Source: Synechococcus sp. CBW1107 (GTDB taxonomy: Bacteria; Cyanobacteriota; Cyanobacteriia; PCC-6307; Cyanobiaceae). Taken from it: a stretch of 64,000 bases of DNA. The notes below the pieces were generated by a model. It saw only the letters and a list, made by a program, of their open reading frames with translations, did not search any database and was not told the origin of the DNA. This document shows positions 1 to 11,028 of the stretch, piece by piece. Location: assembly GCF_015841355.1 (NCBI RefSeq), contig NZ_CP064908.1, forward strand, positions 2,728,001-2,792,000, given 5' to 3'. A program made the position numbers and the translations under genes. Position 1 is the first letter of the stretch. The number at the start of each line of letters is the position of its first letter.

Positions 1-627
<627 letters not shown>

Positions 628-629
628 CG

Positions 630-1343
630 TCAGGGCACCAGCTGGGTCCAGGCGAACGTGGCGCCGATGCCGATCAGCATCCCGGCCACCAGCCGCAGGT
701 TGGCGGCCTGAAGCCCCCGGGCCCAGGAGCGGACCAGGGTGACGGCCGTGATCAGCAGGGCCCCCTGGCTGATCAGCAGGCCCGCCAGATACAGAACCTG
801 GGCCGAGATCGACCAGCCCAGCACCGGCTGGCTCAGGACACTGCCGTGCAGGGCGATGGCGGGCAGGAGGATCCAGCGGGGCCAGCGGCCCAGCACCACC
901 AGACCGGTGGCCACGAGCGAGAGGGCCACCAGCAGTTCACTGCCGGGCGGCAGCGGCAGCACCAGGCCGAGGGCAGTGGAGCCCAGTCCGATCGCCAGCA
1001 GGGCGATCACCCAGCGCAAAGGCTGTTGCAGCCCCACAAGGCCGAGGCTGAGCAGAAAGAGGAGATGGTCAGGGCCGAGCAGGGGATGCCCCAGGCCGCT
1101 GAGGAAACCGGCCAGGCCACCTTCCTTCAGTCCGAAGGCCTCCATCAGGTGGTGGGCCGAGGCGGGTGCAGCCAGCAGCGAGAGCAGCAGCAGGGGCGCC
1201 AGCCCCACCAGGCTGATCAGACTCCTGGGGATGGGCCTGGCGCTGGTGGGCTCGTGAGCGCTGGTGTGGCCTGATCGGGAAGCGGGACTGGTGGGCCGTG
1301 CCGGCTGACGCAGCCGGGCCGGATCCCTGGACAGGAAGGTCAT
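630..1343 (-). CDS. hupE: HupE/UreJ-family nickel/cobalt transporter
   Basis: Hydrophobic protein of about 237 residues with an N-terminal signal-like segment ending AAPASAHH, the HupE signature [13 protein letters not shown] and about six further membrane spans. HupE/UreJ proteins are secondary permeases for Ni2+ or Co2+. The frame stays open upstream to 1439, but that stretch lies inside the cobalamin riboswitch. The ATG at 1343, just after the aptamer, is therefore chosen. The cobW start follows the stop by 2 nt. Riboswitch control suggests the substrate is cobalt for (pseudo)cobalamin; nickel cannot be excluded. Confidence 0.85.
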   Translation of the reverse strand: MTFLSRDPARLRQPARPTSPASRSGHTSAHEPTSARPIPRSLISLVGLAPLLLLSLLAAPASAHHLMEAFGLKEGGLAGFLSGLGHPLLGPDHLLFLLSLGLVGLQQPLRWVIALLAIGLGSTALGLVLPLPPGSELLVALSLVATGLVVLGRWPRWILLPAIALHGSVLSQPVLGWSISAQVLYLAGLLISQGALLITAVTLVRSWARGLQAANLRLVAGMLIGIGATFAWTQLVP

Positions 1344-1378
1344 GGTCTGGAATTCCGGTCCGCGCCGGCACGAGAGGG

Positions 1379-1515
1379 AGAACCGGCGGGTGTTCTGACT
1401 GGCTCGTGCGGCGGCTGCTGACCGGAGCACGGGCTTCACAGCTGCGGGACAGCGCCGGACTCACACCGGACTTTCCCCCTTGCCCCCGGTGGCTGCTCAC
1501 CACCGGAACCGGACC
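1379..1515 (-). promoter_or_regulatory. Cobalamin (adenosylcobalamin) riboswitch
   Basis: On the minus strand, 1478 down to about 1431 reads GGGAAAG-TCCGGTG-TGAGTCCGGCGCTG-TCCCGC-AGCTGTGAA. This matches the conserved core of the B12 riboswitch (GGGAA..GGTG..A.TCC..CTG.CCCGC..CTGT.A). A B12-box-like GAGCCAGTCAGAACACC follows at about 1405-1389. An inverted repeat CGCCGG/CCGGCG (1363-1388) lies between the aptamer and the hupE ATG and could be the expression platform. It is expected to lower hupE-cobW expression when B12 is plentiful. Confidence 0.93.
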
Positions 1516-1521
1516 CGAATG

Positions 1522-2061
1522 CTACCGGCAGCCCAGGCTTTCGACCGTGGACACCCCGGTGCTCGGGTTGACGCCATCGGCGCGGGAGCAGAGGGCCTTG
1601 ACCTGGGAGAGATCCAGCACGGCGTCGCTGAAATCGGCTCCATCGATCCGGGCACCGGTGAAGCGGCTCTGCATGAGCATGGCGTTGCGCAGCACAGCAC
1701 CACTCAGGTCAGCCCCATCGAAGCGGGTGGCGAAGGCCACGACGTCTTCGAGGTCGGCCGCGCTCAGGTTGGAGTTGGTGAGATCACTGGAGTTGAACAC
1801 CGCCCCGCGCAGATCGCTGCCGCTGAGGTCGTAGCCGCTCATCGACGCCTTGAGGAACTCCTGCTGGCGCAGGTCACGCCCGTGCATATCGGGCTGCAGA
1901 TCCTGCAGGGCGCGCTGACCCCGCAGCTCCGGCGCGGTGATCGCCGCGGCGCTGCCCACACCCACGAGCAGCGAGCTGCCGATCAGCAGGATCAGCCCCG
2001 CCAGCAGCGACCACCAGCGCCTGTGAACGCGCTGCCGGCAGGAGGCGAGGGGCCCGGACAC
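1522..2061 (-). CDS. Secreted pentapeptide-repeat protein (probable thylakoid lumen/periplasm)
   Basis: About 179 residues. A positively charged start ([10 protein letters not shown]) and a hydrophobic segment ending GSAAA form a signal peptide. Pentapeptide repeats of the A(D/N)LXX type follow (for example [34 protein letters not shown]), which fold as a right-handed quadrilateral beta-helix. Two cysteines near the C-terminus could form a disulfide. The GTG at 2061 leaves a short gap to the divergent upp start; an ATG at 2115 in the same frame would overlap upp. The biochemical role is unknown; cyanobacteria have many such lumenal proteins. Confidence 0.75.
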   Translation of the reverse strand: MSGPLASCRQRVHRRWWSLLAGLILLIGSSLLVGVGSAAAITAPELRGQRALQDLQPDMHGRDLRQQEFLKASMSGYDLSGSDLRGAVFNSSDLTNSNLSAADLEDVVAFATRFDGADLSGAVLRNAMLMQSRFTGARIDGADFSDAVLDLSQVKALCSRADGVNPSTGVSTVESLGCR

Positions 2062-2113
2062 CCGAAGAGCAGACGGCACGGCGCACGTAGCGTGACGGCT
2101 CAAGCTATGGCAC

Positions 2114-2797
2114 ATGAGCATGTCGCTGCGGGTGGTCGTTCCACCCCATCCCCTGATCGCCCACTGGCTCACGCTGCTGCGGGACCGGAACACCCCCTCG
2201 CCGCTGTTCGCCACCGCCATGGCCGAGCTGGGGCGCTGGCTCACCTACGAGGCCGTGCGCGACTGGCTGCCCCAGAGATCCCTGCAGGTGCAGACTCCCC
2301 TGGCCGTCACCGAGGGGATGGTGGTGGATCCGTCGGTGCCCGTGCTGGCGGTGCCGGTGCTGCGGGCCGGACTGGGGCTGTGGGCCGGAGCCCAGGCGGT
2401 GTTGCCCTCAGCCCGGGTGGCCCACATGGGCCTGGTGCGGGATGAGCACACGGGCGAGGCCAGTTGCTACCTCGACACACTGCCGCAGCGGATCGGCGAG
2501 CGGGTCGGAGTGATGGTCTTCGATCCGATGCTCGCCACCGGCGGCAGCCTGATCCAGGTGCTGGAGCGCCTGGAGGCCCGGGGTGTGACGGGGCAGCGGT
2601 TGCGGGTGATCACGGCCCTGGCGGCCAGTCCCGGACTCGCGGCCCTCGGCAGGCGTTTCCCGGATCTGAAGGTGTACACGGCCTGTATCGATCCCGAGCT
2701 GGATGAGGCCTTCCGCATCGTTCCCGGCCTGGGCGATGCCGGGGATCGCCTCAACGGCTCCCAGTCGCCGGCGTTTCCGGCGGAAGCTCAGGCCTAG
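2114..2797 (+). CDS. upp: Uracil phosphoribosyltransferase
   Basis: 227 residues matching UPRT over its whole length. The enzyme makes UMP from uracil and PRPP (pyrimidine salvage, cytosol). The PRPP-binding loop [11 protein letters not shown] is clear at about residues 134-144, and the flexible region VLRAGLG is typical. The N-terminus [18 protein letters not shown] resembles picocyanobacterial UPRTs, supporting the ATG at 2114. Its TAG stop is followed by GCT, giving a TAGGCT hexamer that may serve as the -10 of aroA. Confidence 0.93.
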   Translation: MSMSLRVVVPPHPLIAHWLTLLRDRNTPSPLFATAMAELGRWLTYEAVRDWLPQRSLQVQTPLAVTEGMVVDPSVPVLAVPVLRAGLGLWAGAQAVLPSARVAHMGLVRDEHTGEASCYLDTLPQRIGERVGVMVFDPMLATGGSLIQVLERLEARGVTGQRLRVITALAASPGLAALGRRFPDLKVYTACIDPELDEAFRIVPGLGDAGDRLNGSQSPAFPAEAQA

Positions 2798-2800
2798 GCT
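2795..2800 (+). promoter_or_regulatory. Possible -10 element (TAGGCT) for aroA
   Basis: TAGGCT lies 35 nt before the aroA ATG and overlaps the upp stop codon. No convincing -35 box is visible. It is listed because similar hexamers recur at the same distance before several genes in the window. Confidence 0.3.
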
Positions 2801-2835
2801 CCCCCGATTCCCCCTTCGCTCCGCCCCTCCGTCGC

Positions 2836-4200
2836 ATGGCCGTCGCCCCCGCTCCCGGCAGCCCCCTGATCCTGGGCTCCAGCGCCGGGGCTGGCCTGGA
2901 GCGCAGCCTGCGGGGAAGGGTGCGGGTGCCGGGCGACAAGTCGATTTCCCACCGGGCCCTGCTTTTCGGCGCCATCGCCGAAGGCGAGACCCGCATCGAG
3001 GGGCTGCTTCCCGCCGAGGATCCCCTCAGCACCGCCGCCTGCCTGAGGGCCATGGGGGTCACCATCAGCCCGATCAGGGCCGGTGAAGCGGTGCTGGTGC
3101 AGGGAGTCGGCCTCGATGGCCTGCGGGAGCCCGAGGACGTGCTCGACTGCGGCAATTCCGGCACCACCATGCGCCTGATGCTGGGGCTGCTGGCGGGCCG
3201 CACGGGCCGCCATTTCGTGCTCAATGGCGATGCCTCCCTGCGCCGGCGGCCGATGGCCCGGGTCGGCCAGCCCCTGGCCGGCATGGGCGCGCAGATCCGC
3301 GGACGGGCGGGCGGCAATCTCGCTCCGCTGGCGATCGAAGGCAGCCAGCTTCACGGCGCGGTGATCGGCACACCCGTGGCCTCGGCCCAGGTGAAATCAG
3401 CCCTGCTGCTGGCGGCCCTCACGGCCAGCGGGTCCACAACCGTGATCGAGCCGGCCCGCTCCCGCGATCACAGCGAGCGCATGCTCAGCGCCTTCGGTGC
3501 CGAACTGGAGGTGGGTGGTGACATGGGGCGCATGATCTGTCTCCATCCCGGGTCCACCCTGAGGGGTCTGCCGGTGGTGGTGCCCGGTGACATCAGTTCG
3601 GCGGCCTTCTGGCTGGTGGCCGCCGCCATCACCCCCGGAGCCGAGATCACCGTGGAGAACGTGGGTCTCAACCCGACCCGCACCGGTCTCCTCCAGGTGC
3701 TTCAGCAGATGGAAGCCCGGCTGGAGGTGCTCAATCCCCGCGATGTGGCCGGTGAGCCGGTGGGGGACGTGCGTGTCAGCCATGGTCCGCTGAAGGCCTT
3801 CGAGATCGGTGGCGACCTGATCCCCCTGCTGGTGGATGAGATCCCGATCCTGGCGGTGGCGGCCTGCTGCGCCGAGGGGGTGAGCCGCATCCGTGATGCC
3901 GGGGAACTGCGCGTGAAGGAAACGGACCGGCTGGCGGTGATGGCGCGCCAGCTCGGGGCGATGGGGGCAGCACTGGAGGAAACCGCCGACGGCCTGGTCA
4001 TCGAGGGTGGCCGTCCCCTCCATGGCGCCGAGGTCGACAGCGAAACCGACCACCGGGTGGCCATGAGCCTGGGGGTGGCCGCCCAGGTGGCCGGCGGCAC
4101 CACCCGGCTGCACCGCAGCGAGGCGGCGGCGGTGTCCTATCCAGGCTTCTGGGAGGATCTGGCGCGTCTGCAGACCGGTCCCTCCGGTCCCGCGGGGTGA
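2836..4200 (+). CDS. aroA: 3-phosphoshikimate 1-carboxyvinyltransferase (EPSP synthase)
   Basis: 454 residues, the usual length. It transfers the enolpyruvyl group of PEP to shikimate-3-phosphate in the chorismate pathway. Substrate-binding motifs are intact: GDKSISHR (33-40), [25 protein letters not shown] and, near the C-terminus, LRVKETDR and DHRVAMSL. The stop overlaps the GTG of the next gene (GTGA), so the methyltransferase is probably translated from the same message. Confidence 0.96.
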   Translation: MAVAPAPGSPLILGSSAGAGLERSLRGRVRVPGDKSISHRALLFGAIAEGETRIEGLLPAEDPLSTAACLRAMGVTISPIRAGEAVLVQGVGLDGLREPEDVLDCGNSGTTMRLMLGLLAGRTGRHFVLNGDASLRRRPMARVGQPLAGMGAQIRGRAGGNLAPLAIEGSQLHGAVIGTPVASAQVKSALLLAALTASGSTTVIEPARSRDHSERMLSAFGAELEVGGDMGRMICLHPGSTLRGLPVVVPGDISSAAFWLVAAAITPGAEITVENVGLNPTRTGLLQVLQQMEARLEVLNPRDVAGEPVGDVRVSHGPLKAFEIGGDLIPLLVDEIPILAVAACCAEGVSRIRDAGELRVKETDRLAVMARQLGAMGAALEETADGLVIEGGRPLHGAEVDSETDHRVAMSLGVAAQVAGGTTRLHRSEAAAVSYPGFWEDLARLQTGPSGPAG

Positions 4201-5135
4201 AGCCCGGGGCTCCCGTGGCGGCCCACCTCAGTCCCCGCCTCACCGATGACGGCAGTTTCAGCCTGCACAGCGCCGAGTTCGCTGAAGGATTTCACTGCCG
4301 CAGTGGCGCCCTGCTGGAGGCGCGGCGCACCTATGCGGATCCGGCCCAGCTGGAACGCTTCAGCGCCGGGACGGAGCTCCGGGTGGTGGATGTCTGTGTG
4401 GGGCTGGGCACCAACAGCGCCGTCCTGCTCGAGCTGGCGGCCCCCCTGGGGTTGCGTCTGCACTGGTTCGGCCTGGAGATCGATCCGGCCCCCCTGGCTC
4501 TGGCCCTGGCGGAGCCGTCCTTCCGCCGGCAGTGGCAGCCCGCGCTCGGGCTGGATCTGCTCCGGCAGCTGAGGGACACCGGTCGCTGGATCAGCCCCCA
4601 CGGGCGGGGAGACCTGCGCTGGGGTGATGCACGAGAGCAGATCAGGTGGGTGACGGCGCAGGCCGCGGGGCGCTGCGATCTGGTGATGCTCGATGCCTTC
4701 TCACCGCGCCATTGCCCCCAGCTCTGGAGCCAGGAGTTTCTGGCCGCACTGGCCGCGCTGCTGGCCCCCCAGGGGCGTCTGCTCACCTATTGCTCGGCCG
4801 CCGCCCCCCGCCGCAGCCTGGCGGCGGCCGGCCTCCAGCTGGCGGCGCTGCGGTCCGAAGCCGCTGGGACCTCGGCTGCCGGGGCCGCTCAGGCCTGGAG
4901 CCTGGGCACCGTGGCGGCCCGGACGCTGGAGGCGTCCTCGCCCTGGTGGCGGCCCCTCTCGCTGATGGAGCAGGAGCATCTGGCCAGCCGGGCCGGAGAG
5001 CCCTACCGCGACCCGGGAGGCAACGCCGAGGCCTCCCGGATCCTGGCTGATCGCCAGAGGGCCCAGGCTCTCAGCGGGACGGAGCCGTCGGGTGCCTGGC
5101 GGCGGCGCTGGGGTCTTGACGGACGAGGCCGGTAG
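4197..5135 (+). CDS. MnmC-type (DUF752) tRNA-modifying SAM methyltransferase, stand-alone
   Basis: 312 residues resembling the methyltransferase half of bifunctional MnmC, which methylates aminomethyl-(2-thio)uridine at the tRNA wobble position. The SAM site [16 protein letters not shown] follows a typical N-terminus ([13 protein letters not shown]...FAEGFH). The family signature [18 protein letters not shown] is clear. The FAD-dependent MnmC oxidoreductase half is absent, as in other stand-alone members. The GTG start overlaps the aroA stop by 4 nt. The exact tRNA substrate is inferred from the family. Confidence 0.8.
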   Translation: MKPGAPVAAHLSPRLTDDGSFSLHSAEFAEGFHCRSGALLEARRTYADPAQLERFSAGTELRVVDVCVGLGTNSAVLLELAAPLGLRLHWFGLEIDPAPLALALAEPSFRRQWQPALGLDLLRQLRDTGRWISPHGRGDLRWGDAREQIRWVTAQAAGRCDLVMLDAFSPRHCPQLWSQEFLAALAALLAPQGRLLTYCSAAAPRRSLAAAGLQLAALRSEAAGTSAAGAAQAWSLGTVAARTLEASSPWWRPLSLMEQEHLASRAGEPYRDPGGNAEASRILADRQRAQALSGTEPSGAWRRRWGLDGRGR

Positions 5136-5138
5136 ATT
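5133..5138 (+). promoter_or_regulatory. Possible -10 element (TAGATT) for glmU
   Basis: TAGATT starts at the stop codon of the methyltransferase gene and lies 26 nt before the glmU ATG. A TTGACG is present at 5116, but only 11 nt away, which is too close for a normal -35. Confidence 0.3.
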
Positions 5139-5164
5139 CCGACGCCAGATGCCTTGATCCGCCG

Positions 5165-6517
5165 ATGCTCGCCGTTGCCGTGCTGGCCGCTGGAAAGGGC
5201 ACCCGGATGAAGAGCGATCTGCCCAAGGTGCTGCAGTCCCTGGCAGGCGTCACCCTGGTGGAGCGGGTGCTGGCCAGCTGCCGCCACCTCGAACCCCAGC
5301 GGCAGGTTTTGATCGTGGGCCACCAGGCCGAACGCGTGCGCTCCGTCCTGGCCGGCCTGGAGGGACTGGAGTTCGTGCTGCAGCAGCCCCAGAACGGCAC
5401 GGGCCATGCCGTGCAGCAGCTGCTGGATCCTCTGGCCGACTTCGAGGGGGAGCTGCTGGTGCTCAATGGGGATGTGCCCCTGCTGCGGCCCGCCACCCTG
5501 GAGGCCCTGCTGGAGCGGCACCGGGCGAGCGGGGCGGCGGTGAGCCTGCTCACCGCCCGGCTGGCTGATCCCAGTGGCTACGGCCGGGTGTTCACCGATG
5601 ACCACGGCCAGGTGGACGCGATCGTGGAGCACCGCGACTGCAGCGAGGAGCAGCGCCGCCATGACCTCACCAATGCCGGCATCTACTGCTTCGACTGGCG
5701 TGCCCTGGCGGCGGTGCTGCCGAAGCTGAGCACCGACAACGACCAGGGGGAGCTCTACCTCACCGACACCGTGGCGATGCTCCGCCCCGCCGTGCATGTG
5801 GAGGTGGAGGACCCCGCCGAGATCGCCGGCATCAACGACCGACTGCAGCTCGCCCAGTGTGAGCTGGCCCTGCAGGATCGGCTCCGCTGCCACTGGATGG
5901 CGGAAGGTGTGAGTTTCATGGACCCGGCCAGCTGCACCCTCAGTGAGGGCACCCGTTTCGGCCGGGATGTGCTGGTGGAGCCCCAGTGCCATTTCCGGGG
6001 CAATACCAGCATCGGCAGCGGCTGCCGCATCGGGCCCGGTTGCCTGATCGAGGACAGTCAGCTCGAGGACGGGGTGGAAGTGCTCTACTCCGTGCTCCGC
6101 GATGCGAGCGTGGCCGGGGGCTGCGTGGTGGGTCCCTTCGCCCAGCTCCGCGCGGGTGCGCGGCTGGAGAGCGGCTGCCGCATCGGCAATTTCGTGGAGG
6201 TCAAGAACAGCCATCTGGCCGCAGGCTGCAAGGCCAACCACCTCAGCTATCTCGGCGATGCCGATCTGGGGACCGGGGTGAACGTGGGGGCGGGAACGAT
6301 CACCGCCAACTTCGACGGCGTGCGCAAGCACCGCACCGTGATCGGCGCCGGCAGCAAGACCGGCGCCAACTCGGTGCTGGTGGCACCGATCGTGCTGGGT
6401 GCCGGCGTCACCGTGGGGGCTGGCTCCACCCTCACTCGCGACGTGCCGGCCGGTGCCCTGGCCCTGGGCCGCGCCCGTCAGCTGATCAAGGCCGACTGGA
6501 GCCCGCCGCAGGGCTGA
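5165..6517 (+). CDS. glmU: Bifunctional GlmU: glucosamine-1-P acetyltransferase / GlcNAc-1-P uridyltransferase
   Basis: 450 residues, full length. The N-terminal nucleotidyltransferase domain starts with the signature [16 protein letters not shown] (about 8-23). The C-terminal left-handed beta-helix acetyltransferase domain (about 250-450) has hexapeptide repeats and the [20 protein letters not shown] active-site region. It makes UDP-GlcNAc for peptidoglycan and outer-membrane glycans. Its last 32 nt overlap the 3' end of the convergent murF gene, so both C-termini are encoded on opposite strands of the same DNA. Confidence 0.96.
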   Translation: MLAVAVLAAGKGTRMKSDLPKVLQSLAGVTLVERVLASCRHLEPQRQVLIVGHQAERVRSVLAGLEGLEFVLQQPQNGTGHAVQQLLDPLADFEGELLVLNGDVPLLRPATLEALLERHRASGAAVSLLTARLADPSGYGRVFTDDHGQVDAIVEHRDCSEEQRRHDLTNAGIYCFDWRALAAVLPKLSTDNDQGELYLTDTVAMLRPAVHVEVEDPAEIAGINDRLQLAQCELALQDRLRCHWMAEGVSFMDPASCTLSEGTRFGRDVLVEPQCHFRGNTSIGSGCRIGPGCLIEDSQLEDGVEVLYSVLRDASVAGGCVVGPFAQLRAGARLESGCRIGNFVEVKNSHLAAGCKANHLSYLGDADLGTGVNVGAGTITANFDGVRKHRTVIGAGSKTGANSVLVAPIVLGAGVTVGAGSTLTRDVPAGALALGRARQLIKADWSPPQG

Positions 6518-7937
6518 GCCCTCGCTCCAGCAGCGGCAGCAGGCGCTCCAGGGCCACCCCCCGGCTGGCTTTGAGCAGCAGGTGGTCGCCCGGCTCCAGC
6601 CAGTCCAGCAGCGTCTGGGCGGCTTCAGCGGGTGAGTCGAGCCGTTGCAGGCGCGGCAGACCGGCGGCCCCCGCCAGCAGGGCCTCCCCTTCGGCGCCAC
6701 CCGCCACGATCACCAGACCATCGAGACCGAGGGCTCTGGCCCGCTCGCCCACCCGGCGGTGCAGCTCGGTGCTCTGCTCCCCCAGCTCGAGCATGGTGCC
6801 GAGTGCCGCGAAACGGCGGCCTGGCTGGGCTCCGAGCAGATCCAGTGCGGCCAGCATCGCTTCGGGGGAGGCGTTGTAGGTCTCGTCGAGCACCTCGATC
6901 TCCCCGAGGCGGATCCGCCGGCTGCGTCCTCCCGGCAGGGTCACCTCCAGCTGGCGCAGCTGCAGCGGATCCACCCCCAGTTCACGGGCCACGGCCAGGG
7001 CCAGCAGCAGGTTGCGGGCGTTGTGGCGGCCCGGCAACGGCAGCCCGGTGCTGTGCTCGCTGGCCCCAGGCTCCGCCTCCCCCCAGAGCAAGCGGCCGCC
7101 GTCGGCGCCGGCCTGAAGGCGGCCCAGCAGCTGGGCCGGCTGAGGGCCCGCGGGGTCGTCGTGGAGGGCGACGCGCATCACCCGCCCGCTCCAGACGGCG
7201 GCGAGGCTGGCCTCGAGCAGGGGGTCACCGGCAGGGATCACCACCAGCCCATCGGGGCGCAGGGCTGTCACGATCTCGCACTTGGCGGTGGCGATGGCCT
7301 CGCGGCTGCCCAGCCGGCCGATGTGGGCCGTGCCGATGTTGGTGATCACGGTGATGTCGGGTTCGGCGCAGCGGCTGAGCCGCTCGATCTCCCCCAGTCC
7401 GCGCATGCCCATCTCCACCACCACGGCCCGATGCTCAGCGCCGGCCTTGAGCAGGGTGAGCGGTACGCCGATGTCGTTGTTCTCGTTACCCACGCTGGCA
7501 AGCACCGGCCCGAGGGGGGAGAGCACGGCCCTGATCAGCTCGCGGGTGGTGGTCTTGCCGGCCGAGCCGGTCACGGCGATCACCGGCGCGCTGCCCTGGC
7601 GGCGCCACAGACGTCCCAGCTCCTGGTAAGCCGCCTGGGTGTCATCCACCAGCCAGATCCGGCCGCCGCTGGAGCGCACCAGGTCCTCGGCCTGCCCGGC
7701 GCTGAGACGGTCCCGCTGGGCCAGGGCGCCCAGCGCCCCCTGCTCCAGGGCCGCCGCCAGGAAGCGGTGGCCATCGAAGCGCTCGCCCACCAGCGGCACG
7801 AACAGGCAGCCGGGTTCCAGCTCACGGCTGTCGGTGCCGATCCGGCTGAAGCGGGCCGCCGGATCGGCGGCGGCCGCTTCGATCGGCGGGCCCCACAGCT
7901 CCACCAGGTTCGCCAGCTGCATCGCGTCCGCCCGCAT
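6486..7937 (-). CDS. murF: UDP-N-acetylmuramoyl-tripeptide--D-alanyl-D-alanine ligase
   Basis: 483 residues with the Mur-ligase P-loop [10 protein letters not shown] at about 122-131 and the downstream blocks NEKNDIG-like (NENNDIG), [10 protein letters not shown] and [11 protein letters not shown]. It adds D-Ala-D-Ala to the peptidoglycan precursor in the cytosol. A second Met at residue 6 is a possible start. It is last in a leftward run glgA - membrane protein - murF with 2-4 nt gaps, so these genes are probably co-transcribed. It is convergent with and overlaps glmU. Confidence 0.95.
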   Translation of the reverse strand: MRADAMQLANLVELWGPPIEAAAADPAARFSRIGTDSRELEPGCLFVPLVGERFDGHRFLAAALEQGALGALAQRDRLSAGQAEDLVRSSGGRIWLVDDTQAAYQELGRLWRRQGSAPVIAVTGSAGKTTTRELIRAVLSPLGPVLASVGNENNDIGVPLTLLKAGAEHRAVVVEMGMRGLGEIERLSRCAEPDITVITNIGTAHIGRLGSREAIATAKCEIVTALRPDGLVVIPAGDPLLEASLAAVWSGRVMRVALHDDPAGPQPAQLLGRLQAGADGGRLLWGEAEPGASEHSTGLPLPGRHNARNLLLALAVARELGVDPLQLRQLEVTLPGGRSRRIRLGEIEVLDETYNASPEAMLAALDLLGAQPGRRFAALGTMLELGEQSTELHRRVGERARALGLDGLVIVAGGAEGEALLAGAAGLPRLQRLDSPAEAAQTLLDWLEPGDHLLLKASRGVALERLLPLLERGLSPAAGSSRP

Positions 7938-7941
7938 CGGA

Positions 7942-8655
7942 TCAATCGAGCAGAATCATGCCGCCGCCCACGACGGCGTCCCGCCCCAGCTCGCCGCCGT
8001 CGGGGTCGAGCAGGCGCAGGTGCTCGTAGCCGAGGCCAAGGGCCTGCTGCCACCACTGCTGCGCCAGCCGTTGCCGTTCTTGCTCGGGCAGGCCCTGGAA
8101 GGCCTCGGAGATCCGCAGGTTCAGCAGCGCCGCCCCGCCGCCGTTGGGAGCCGCCAGCACCAGGCCCGAGTCGTCACGGAAGCCCTGCGGCAGCTGGATC
8201 GGAACGCTGCCGGCGCCCGGAGCCGCCGTCGCGTCCAGGGGTTCCGGGGGTTCCGGAAGTTCCGTGGGTTCCGGCAGATCTGCGGGGGCGTCCACCGGAG
8301 TCTGCAGCGGGTCAAGGGCTGGATCCGTGGGCCGCGGAGGCGCTGCAACCGTTGGCGAGGCTCCTGAGCCACCCCGCTCCACGGGGCTCTCGACACCGGC
8401 CGGGTGCAGCTGCCGAACGGCCAGTCCTCCGGTCAGGACCAGCAGGACCAGGATCAGCAGCAGCAGAGCGGGCCAGAAGAGGGTGGCCTGACGCCCGGGC
8501 CAGAACGGGGGTGTGGGCAGATCCCCCTGCCACTGGCGGCGCCACAGCCTCCTCAGGGCCAGCACGCAGCTGGCGGCCACCGCACGCAGATCCCTCCCCA
8601 GGGCCCGCCAGGGACTTTCGTAGACGACGGGCAGCTCGGAGCCCGAGCGCTCCAT
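7942..8655 (-). CDS. Single-pass membrane protein with proline-rich linker, unknown function
   Basis: 237 residues. A basic N-terminal part of about 70 residues is followed by one strong membrane span (LFWPALLLLILVLLVLTGGL). A Pro/Glu-rich low-complexity linker comes next (about 95-145). A small C-terminal domain (about 150-237) begins IQLPQGFRDDSGLVLAAPN. The layout suggests an anchor with an extracytoplasmic domain on a flexible stalk. It sits between glgA (2 nt gap) and murF (4 nt gap) on the same strand, so a cell-envelope link is possible but unproven. No family was recognised. Confidence 0.7.
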   Translation of the reverse strand: MERSGSELPVVYESPWRALGRDLRAVAASCVLALRRLWRRQWQGDLPTPPFWPGRQATLFWPALLLLILVLLVLTGGLAVRQLHPAGVESPVERGGSGASPTVAAPPRPTDPALDPLQTPVDAPADLPEPTELPEPPEPLDATAAPGAGSVPIQLPQGFRDDSGLVLAAPNGGGAALLNLRISEAFQGLPEQERQRLAQQWWQQALGLGYEHLRLLDPDGGELGRDAVVGGGMILLD

Positions 8656-8657
8656 GC

Positions 8658-10193
8658 TCAGCCCTGGCCGCGGCGCAGAAGGGCGGAGAGGGGATTGCGG
8701 GGGCCACCGCCGCCTTCCGGCCTGGTGGGTTGGGCCGCAGCCTCGGCCTGGACGAGGCTGGGGTCGGCCTCCTGACCAAGGGAGAACTGCTCCACATCGG
8801 CGGCCGAGGGGGTGGGCTGCTTGACTCCGCGCACGTCGCGGTACATGGCGTCGTACTCGAGCGCTGAACGGGTCCAGCTGTGGTCCACCGCCATGGCGCG
8901 TAGCTGCAGCTCCCGCCAGCTGTGGCTGTGGCGGTAGGCCTCCCAGGAGCGCACGATCGCGGTGTAGAAGTCGACGGGCTCATAGCGATCGAAGCAGAAG
9001 CCGGTGCCGCTGTGGTCGGCGGGCACATGGGGCTGGACGGTGTCGACCAGGCCGCCCACCTTGCGCACGATCGGGATGCAGCCATAGCGCATCGCCAGCA
9101 TCTGACTGATGCCGCAGGGCTCGAAGCGGCTGGGCATCAGGAAGGCATCGGCGCCGGCATAGATCAACCGCGCCAGGGCATCGTCGTAGGTGAGGAACAC
9201 GGAGAAGCGGCCGGGATGACGGGCGGCCATCTGCCAGAGGCCCGATTCATAGTGGCGGTCGCCTGTTCCCAGCACCACGATCTGGCTGTCGGAATAGGCC
9301 AGGACCCGGTCGGCCACCTGCAGCAGCAGATCCACACCCTTCTGATCCACCAGTCGGCTCACCATCCCCATCAGATAGGTGTCGGCGTTGACCCCCAGCC
9401 CCATGCGCTCCTGCAGCACCCGCTTGTTGGTGGCCCTCGGAGCCATGTCGGTGGCGCTGTAGCAGGCGGGCAGCAGGCTGTCGGTGGCGGGGTTCCAGGC
9501 TTCGGTGTCGATGCCGTTGAGGATGCCGCGCAATTTTCCGCTGATGTAATTCAGCAGGCCATCGAGGCGTTCGCCGTATTCGGGCGTGCGGATCTCCTGG
9601 GCATAGGTGGGAGAGACGGCGTTGACCCGGTCGGCATAGAGCAGTGCGGCGGCCATCGTGTGATCCCCCTGCATGTACCAGGGAATCCAGGTCATGCGCT
9701 CGAGTTTCCAGCGCCAGGGTCCCTGGTATTCGAGGTTGTGGATGGTGAAGACCGTGCTGATCTCCGGGTCCTGGTGCATCCAGACCGGGATCATCCCGGT
9801 GTGCCAGTCATGGCAGTGAAAGACCTCCGGCTTCCAGTGGTTCCAGGCGAATTCGGCGGCGGCGTTGGCAAAGAACGTGAAGCGCCAATCCTCATCTTCT
9901 CCGCCGTAGATGCGTTCCGGATCGAACACCGGATGACCGATCAGGTAGAGCGGCAATCCATGGCTGGGATGCCTGGTTTCATAGACGGCGAAGTCGTTGC
10001 CCATCGCCCGGCCGCGCCAGACGGGTTCGGTGGGGATCTCCAGGCGACTCCAGAGCTTGCCGTAGCCCGGCATGATCGTGCGCACGTCGTGGCCGAGGGC
10101 CGCCACCGCCGGCGGCAGGGACCCCACCACATCGCCCATGCCCCCCACCTTGATCATCGGGGCGCACTCGGCGGCGGCGAACAACACGCGCAT
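8658..10193 (-). CDS. glgA: Glycogen synthase (ADP-glucose type, GT5)
   Basis: 511 residues. The N-terminal ADP-glucose-binding motif is [13 protein letters not shown] (about 16-28). The second Rossmann domain carries [17 protein letters not shown] with the catalytic Glu. It elongates alpha-1,4-glucan from ADP-glucose. The glycogen branching enzyme gene glgB is also in this window (55.4 kb). The start at 10193 gives the standard [18 protein letters not shown] opening. It is the first gene of a leftward run with the membrane protein and murF. Confidence 0.96.
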   Translation of the reverse strand: MRVLFAAAECAPMIKVGGMGDVVGSLPPAVAALGHDVRTIMPGYGKLWSRLEIPTEPVWRGRAMGNDFAVYETRHPSHGLPLYLIGHPVFDPERIYGGEDEDWRFTFFANAAAEFAWNHWKPEVFHCHDWHTGMIPVWMHQDPEISTVFTIHNLEYQGPWRWKLERMTWIPWYMQGDHTMAAALLYADRVNAVSPTYAQEIRTPEYGERLDGLLNYISGKLRGILNGIDTEAWNPATDSLLPACYSATDMAPRATNKRVLQERMGLGVNADTYLMGMVSRLVDQKGVDLLLQVADRVLAYSDSQIVVLGTGDRHYESGLWQMAARHPGRFSVFLTYDDALARLIYAGADAFLMPSRFEPCGISQMLAMRYGCIPIVRKVGGLVDTVQPHVPADHSGTGFCFDRYEPVDFYTAIVRSWEAYRHSHSWRELQLRAMAVDHSWTRSALEYDAMYRDVRGVKQPTPSAADVEQFSLGQEADPSLVQAEAAAQPTRPEGGGGPRNPLSALLRRGQG

Positions 10194-10247
10194 GGGGAGA
10201 ACGCAGGGGAGGGCCGAACTCTACGTTTGCTGCCCCGGGTGACCCCT

Positions 10248-10943
10248 TCAGGGCAGCACGGTCACCACAGTGCCCATGCGCACCAGTTCAAAGAGGTCAC
10301 GCACGTTCTCGTCGTACATGCGCACGCAGCCGTGGGAGACCGCCCGGCCGACGGTCTCGCGCTGGGGTGTGCCGTGGAAGCCGGCGGTGACGCAGCCCTT
10401 CACCTCCAGGTGCTGCTGACCGTTGAACCCGCGCTTGCCGGCGCAGTCGCGGTGGAAGCCGATCCAGCGGCTACCCAGGGGGTTGTTCGGACCGGGGGGG
10501 TAGAGCTTGCCGCTCACCGGGTGCTTCCAGACCGGATCGGGCGCCATCTCGATCACCTGGAAGCGGCCAAGAGGCGTTTCCCAGCCGGGCATGCCCACGG
10601 CCACCGGGAAACGGCGCAGCTCTCGGCCATCCTCGATCACCACCACCTGCCGCTTGCTGCGGTGGAGCACCAGGCTGCGCTCAGGACCCGGGGACGCGAT
10701 TGCCAGAGTGGCGCTGGAACCGGCCTGCGCTGGTGTCTGGGTCTGTGCCGGTGGCTGCTGGGTCGGCTGTGGTTGAAGGGCCGGGGTGTGGGGGAGCTCG
10801 ATCGGCGGATGCCACGGCCGTGGAGCGGAGACAAGGGGCTGCACCTCTGCCAGGGCACCGGCCGGTGACAGCAGGCTGCCACCGAGCAGCAGGGTCGCCA
10901 GCGGGATTGTGAAGCGGAAAGGCACGGCCGGGCGTTGGGTCAC
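10248..10943 (-). CDS. Exported L,D-transpeptidase (YkuD domain)
   Basis: 231 residues. The signal peptide (basic start, hydrophobic core, cut near ALAEV) is followed by a Pro/Gln-rich linker (about 45-75) and a YkuD domain (about 85-231). The active-site motif HG..17 residues..SHGCVRMYD is intact, with catalytic Cys at about 206. Such enzymes form 3-3 cross-links in peptidoglycan or attach proteins to it. The GTG start is used. A TAGCCT hexamer lies about 15 nt upstream. It is separated by 54 nt from glgA. Confidence 0.88.
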   Translation of the reverse strand: MTQRPAVPFRFTIPLATLLLGGSLLSPAGALAEVQPLVSAPRPWHPPIELPHTPALQPQPTQQPPAQTQTPAQAGSSATLAIASPGPERSLVLHRSKRQVVVIEDGRELRRFPVAVGMPGWETPLGRFQVIEMAPDPVWKHPVSGKLYPPGPNNPLGSRWIGFHRDCAGKRGFNGQQHLEVKGCVTAGFHGTPQRETVGRAVSHGCVRMYDENVRDLFELVRMGTVVTVLP

Positions 10944-11028
10944 AAGCTCTTCAGACCTAGGCTAACCATCGCGGTCTCGACAGGACCGTGATGGCCAGGA
11001 CTGCGATTCAGAGGATGCAGAGGAAACA

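Noticed and set aside
1344-1439. N-terminal extension of HupE upstream of 1343
   Set aside because: The stretch belongs to the cobalamin riboswitch, so it is leader RNA, not protein.
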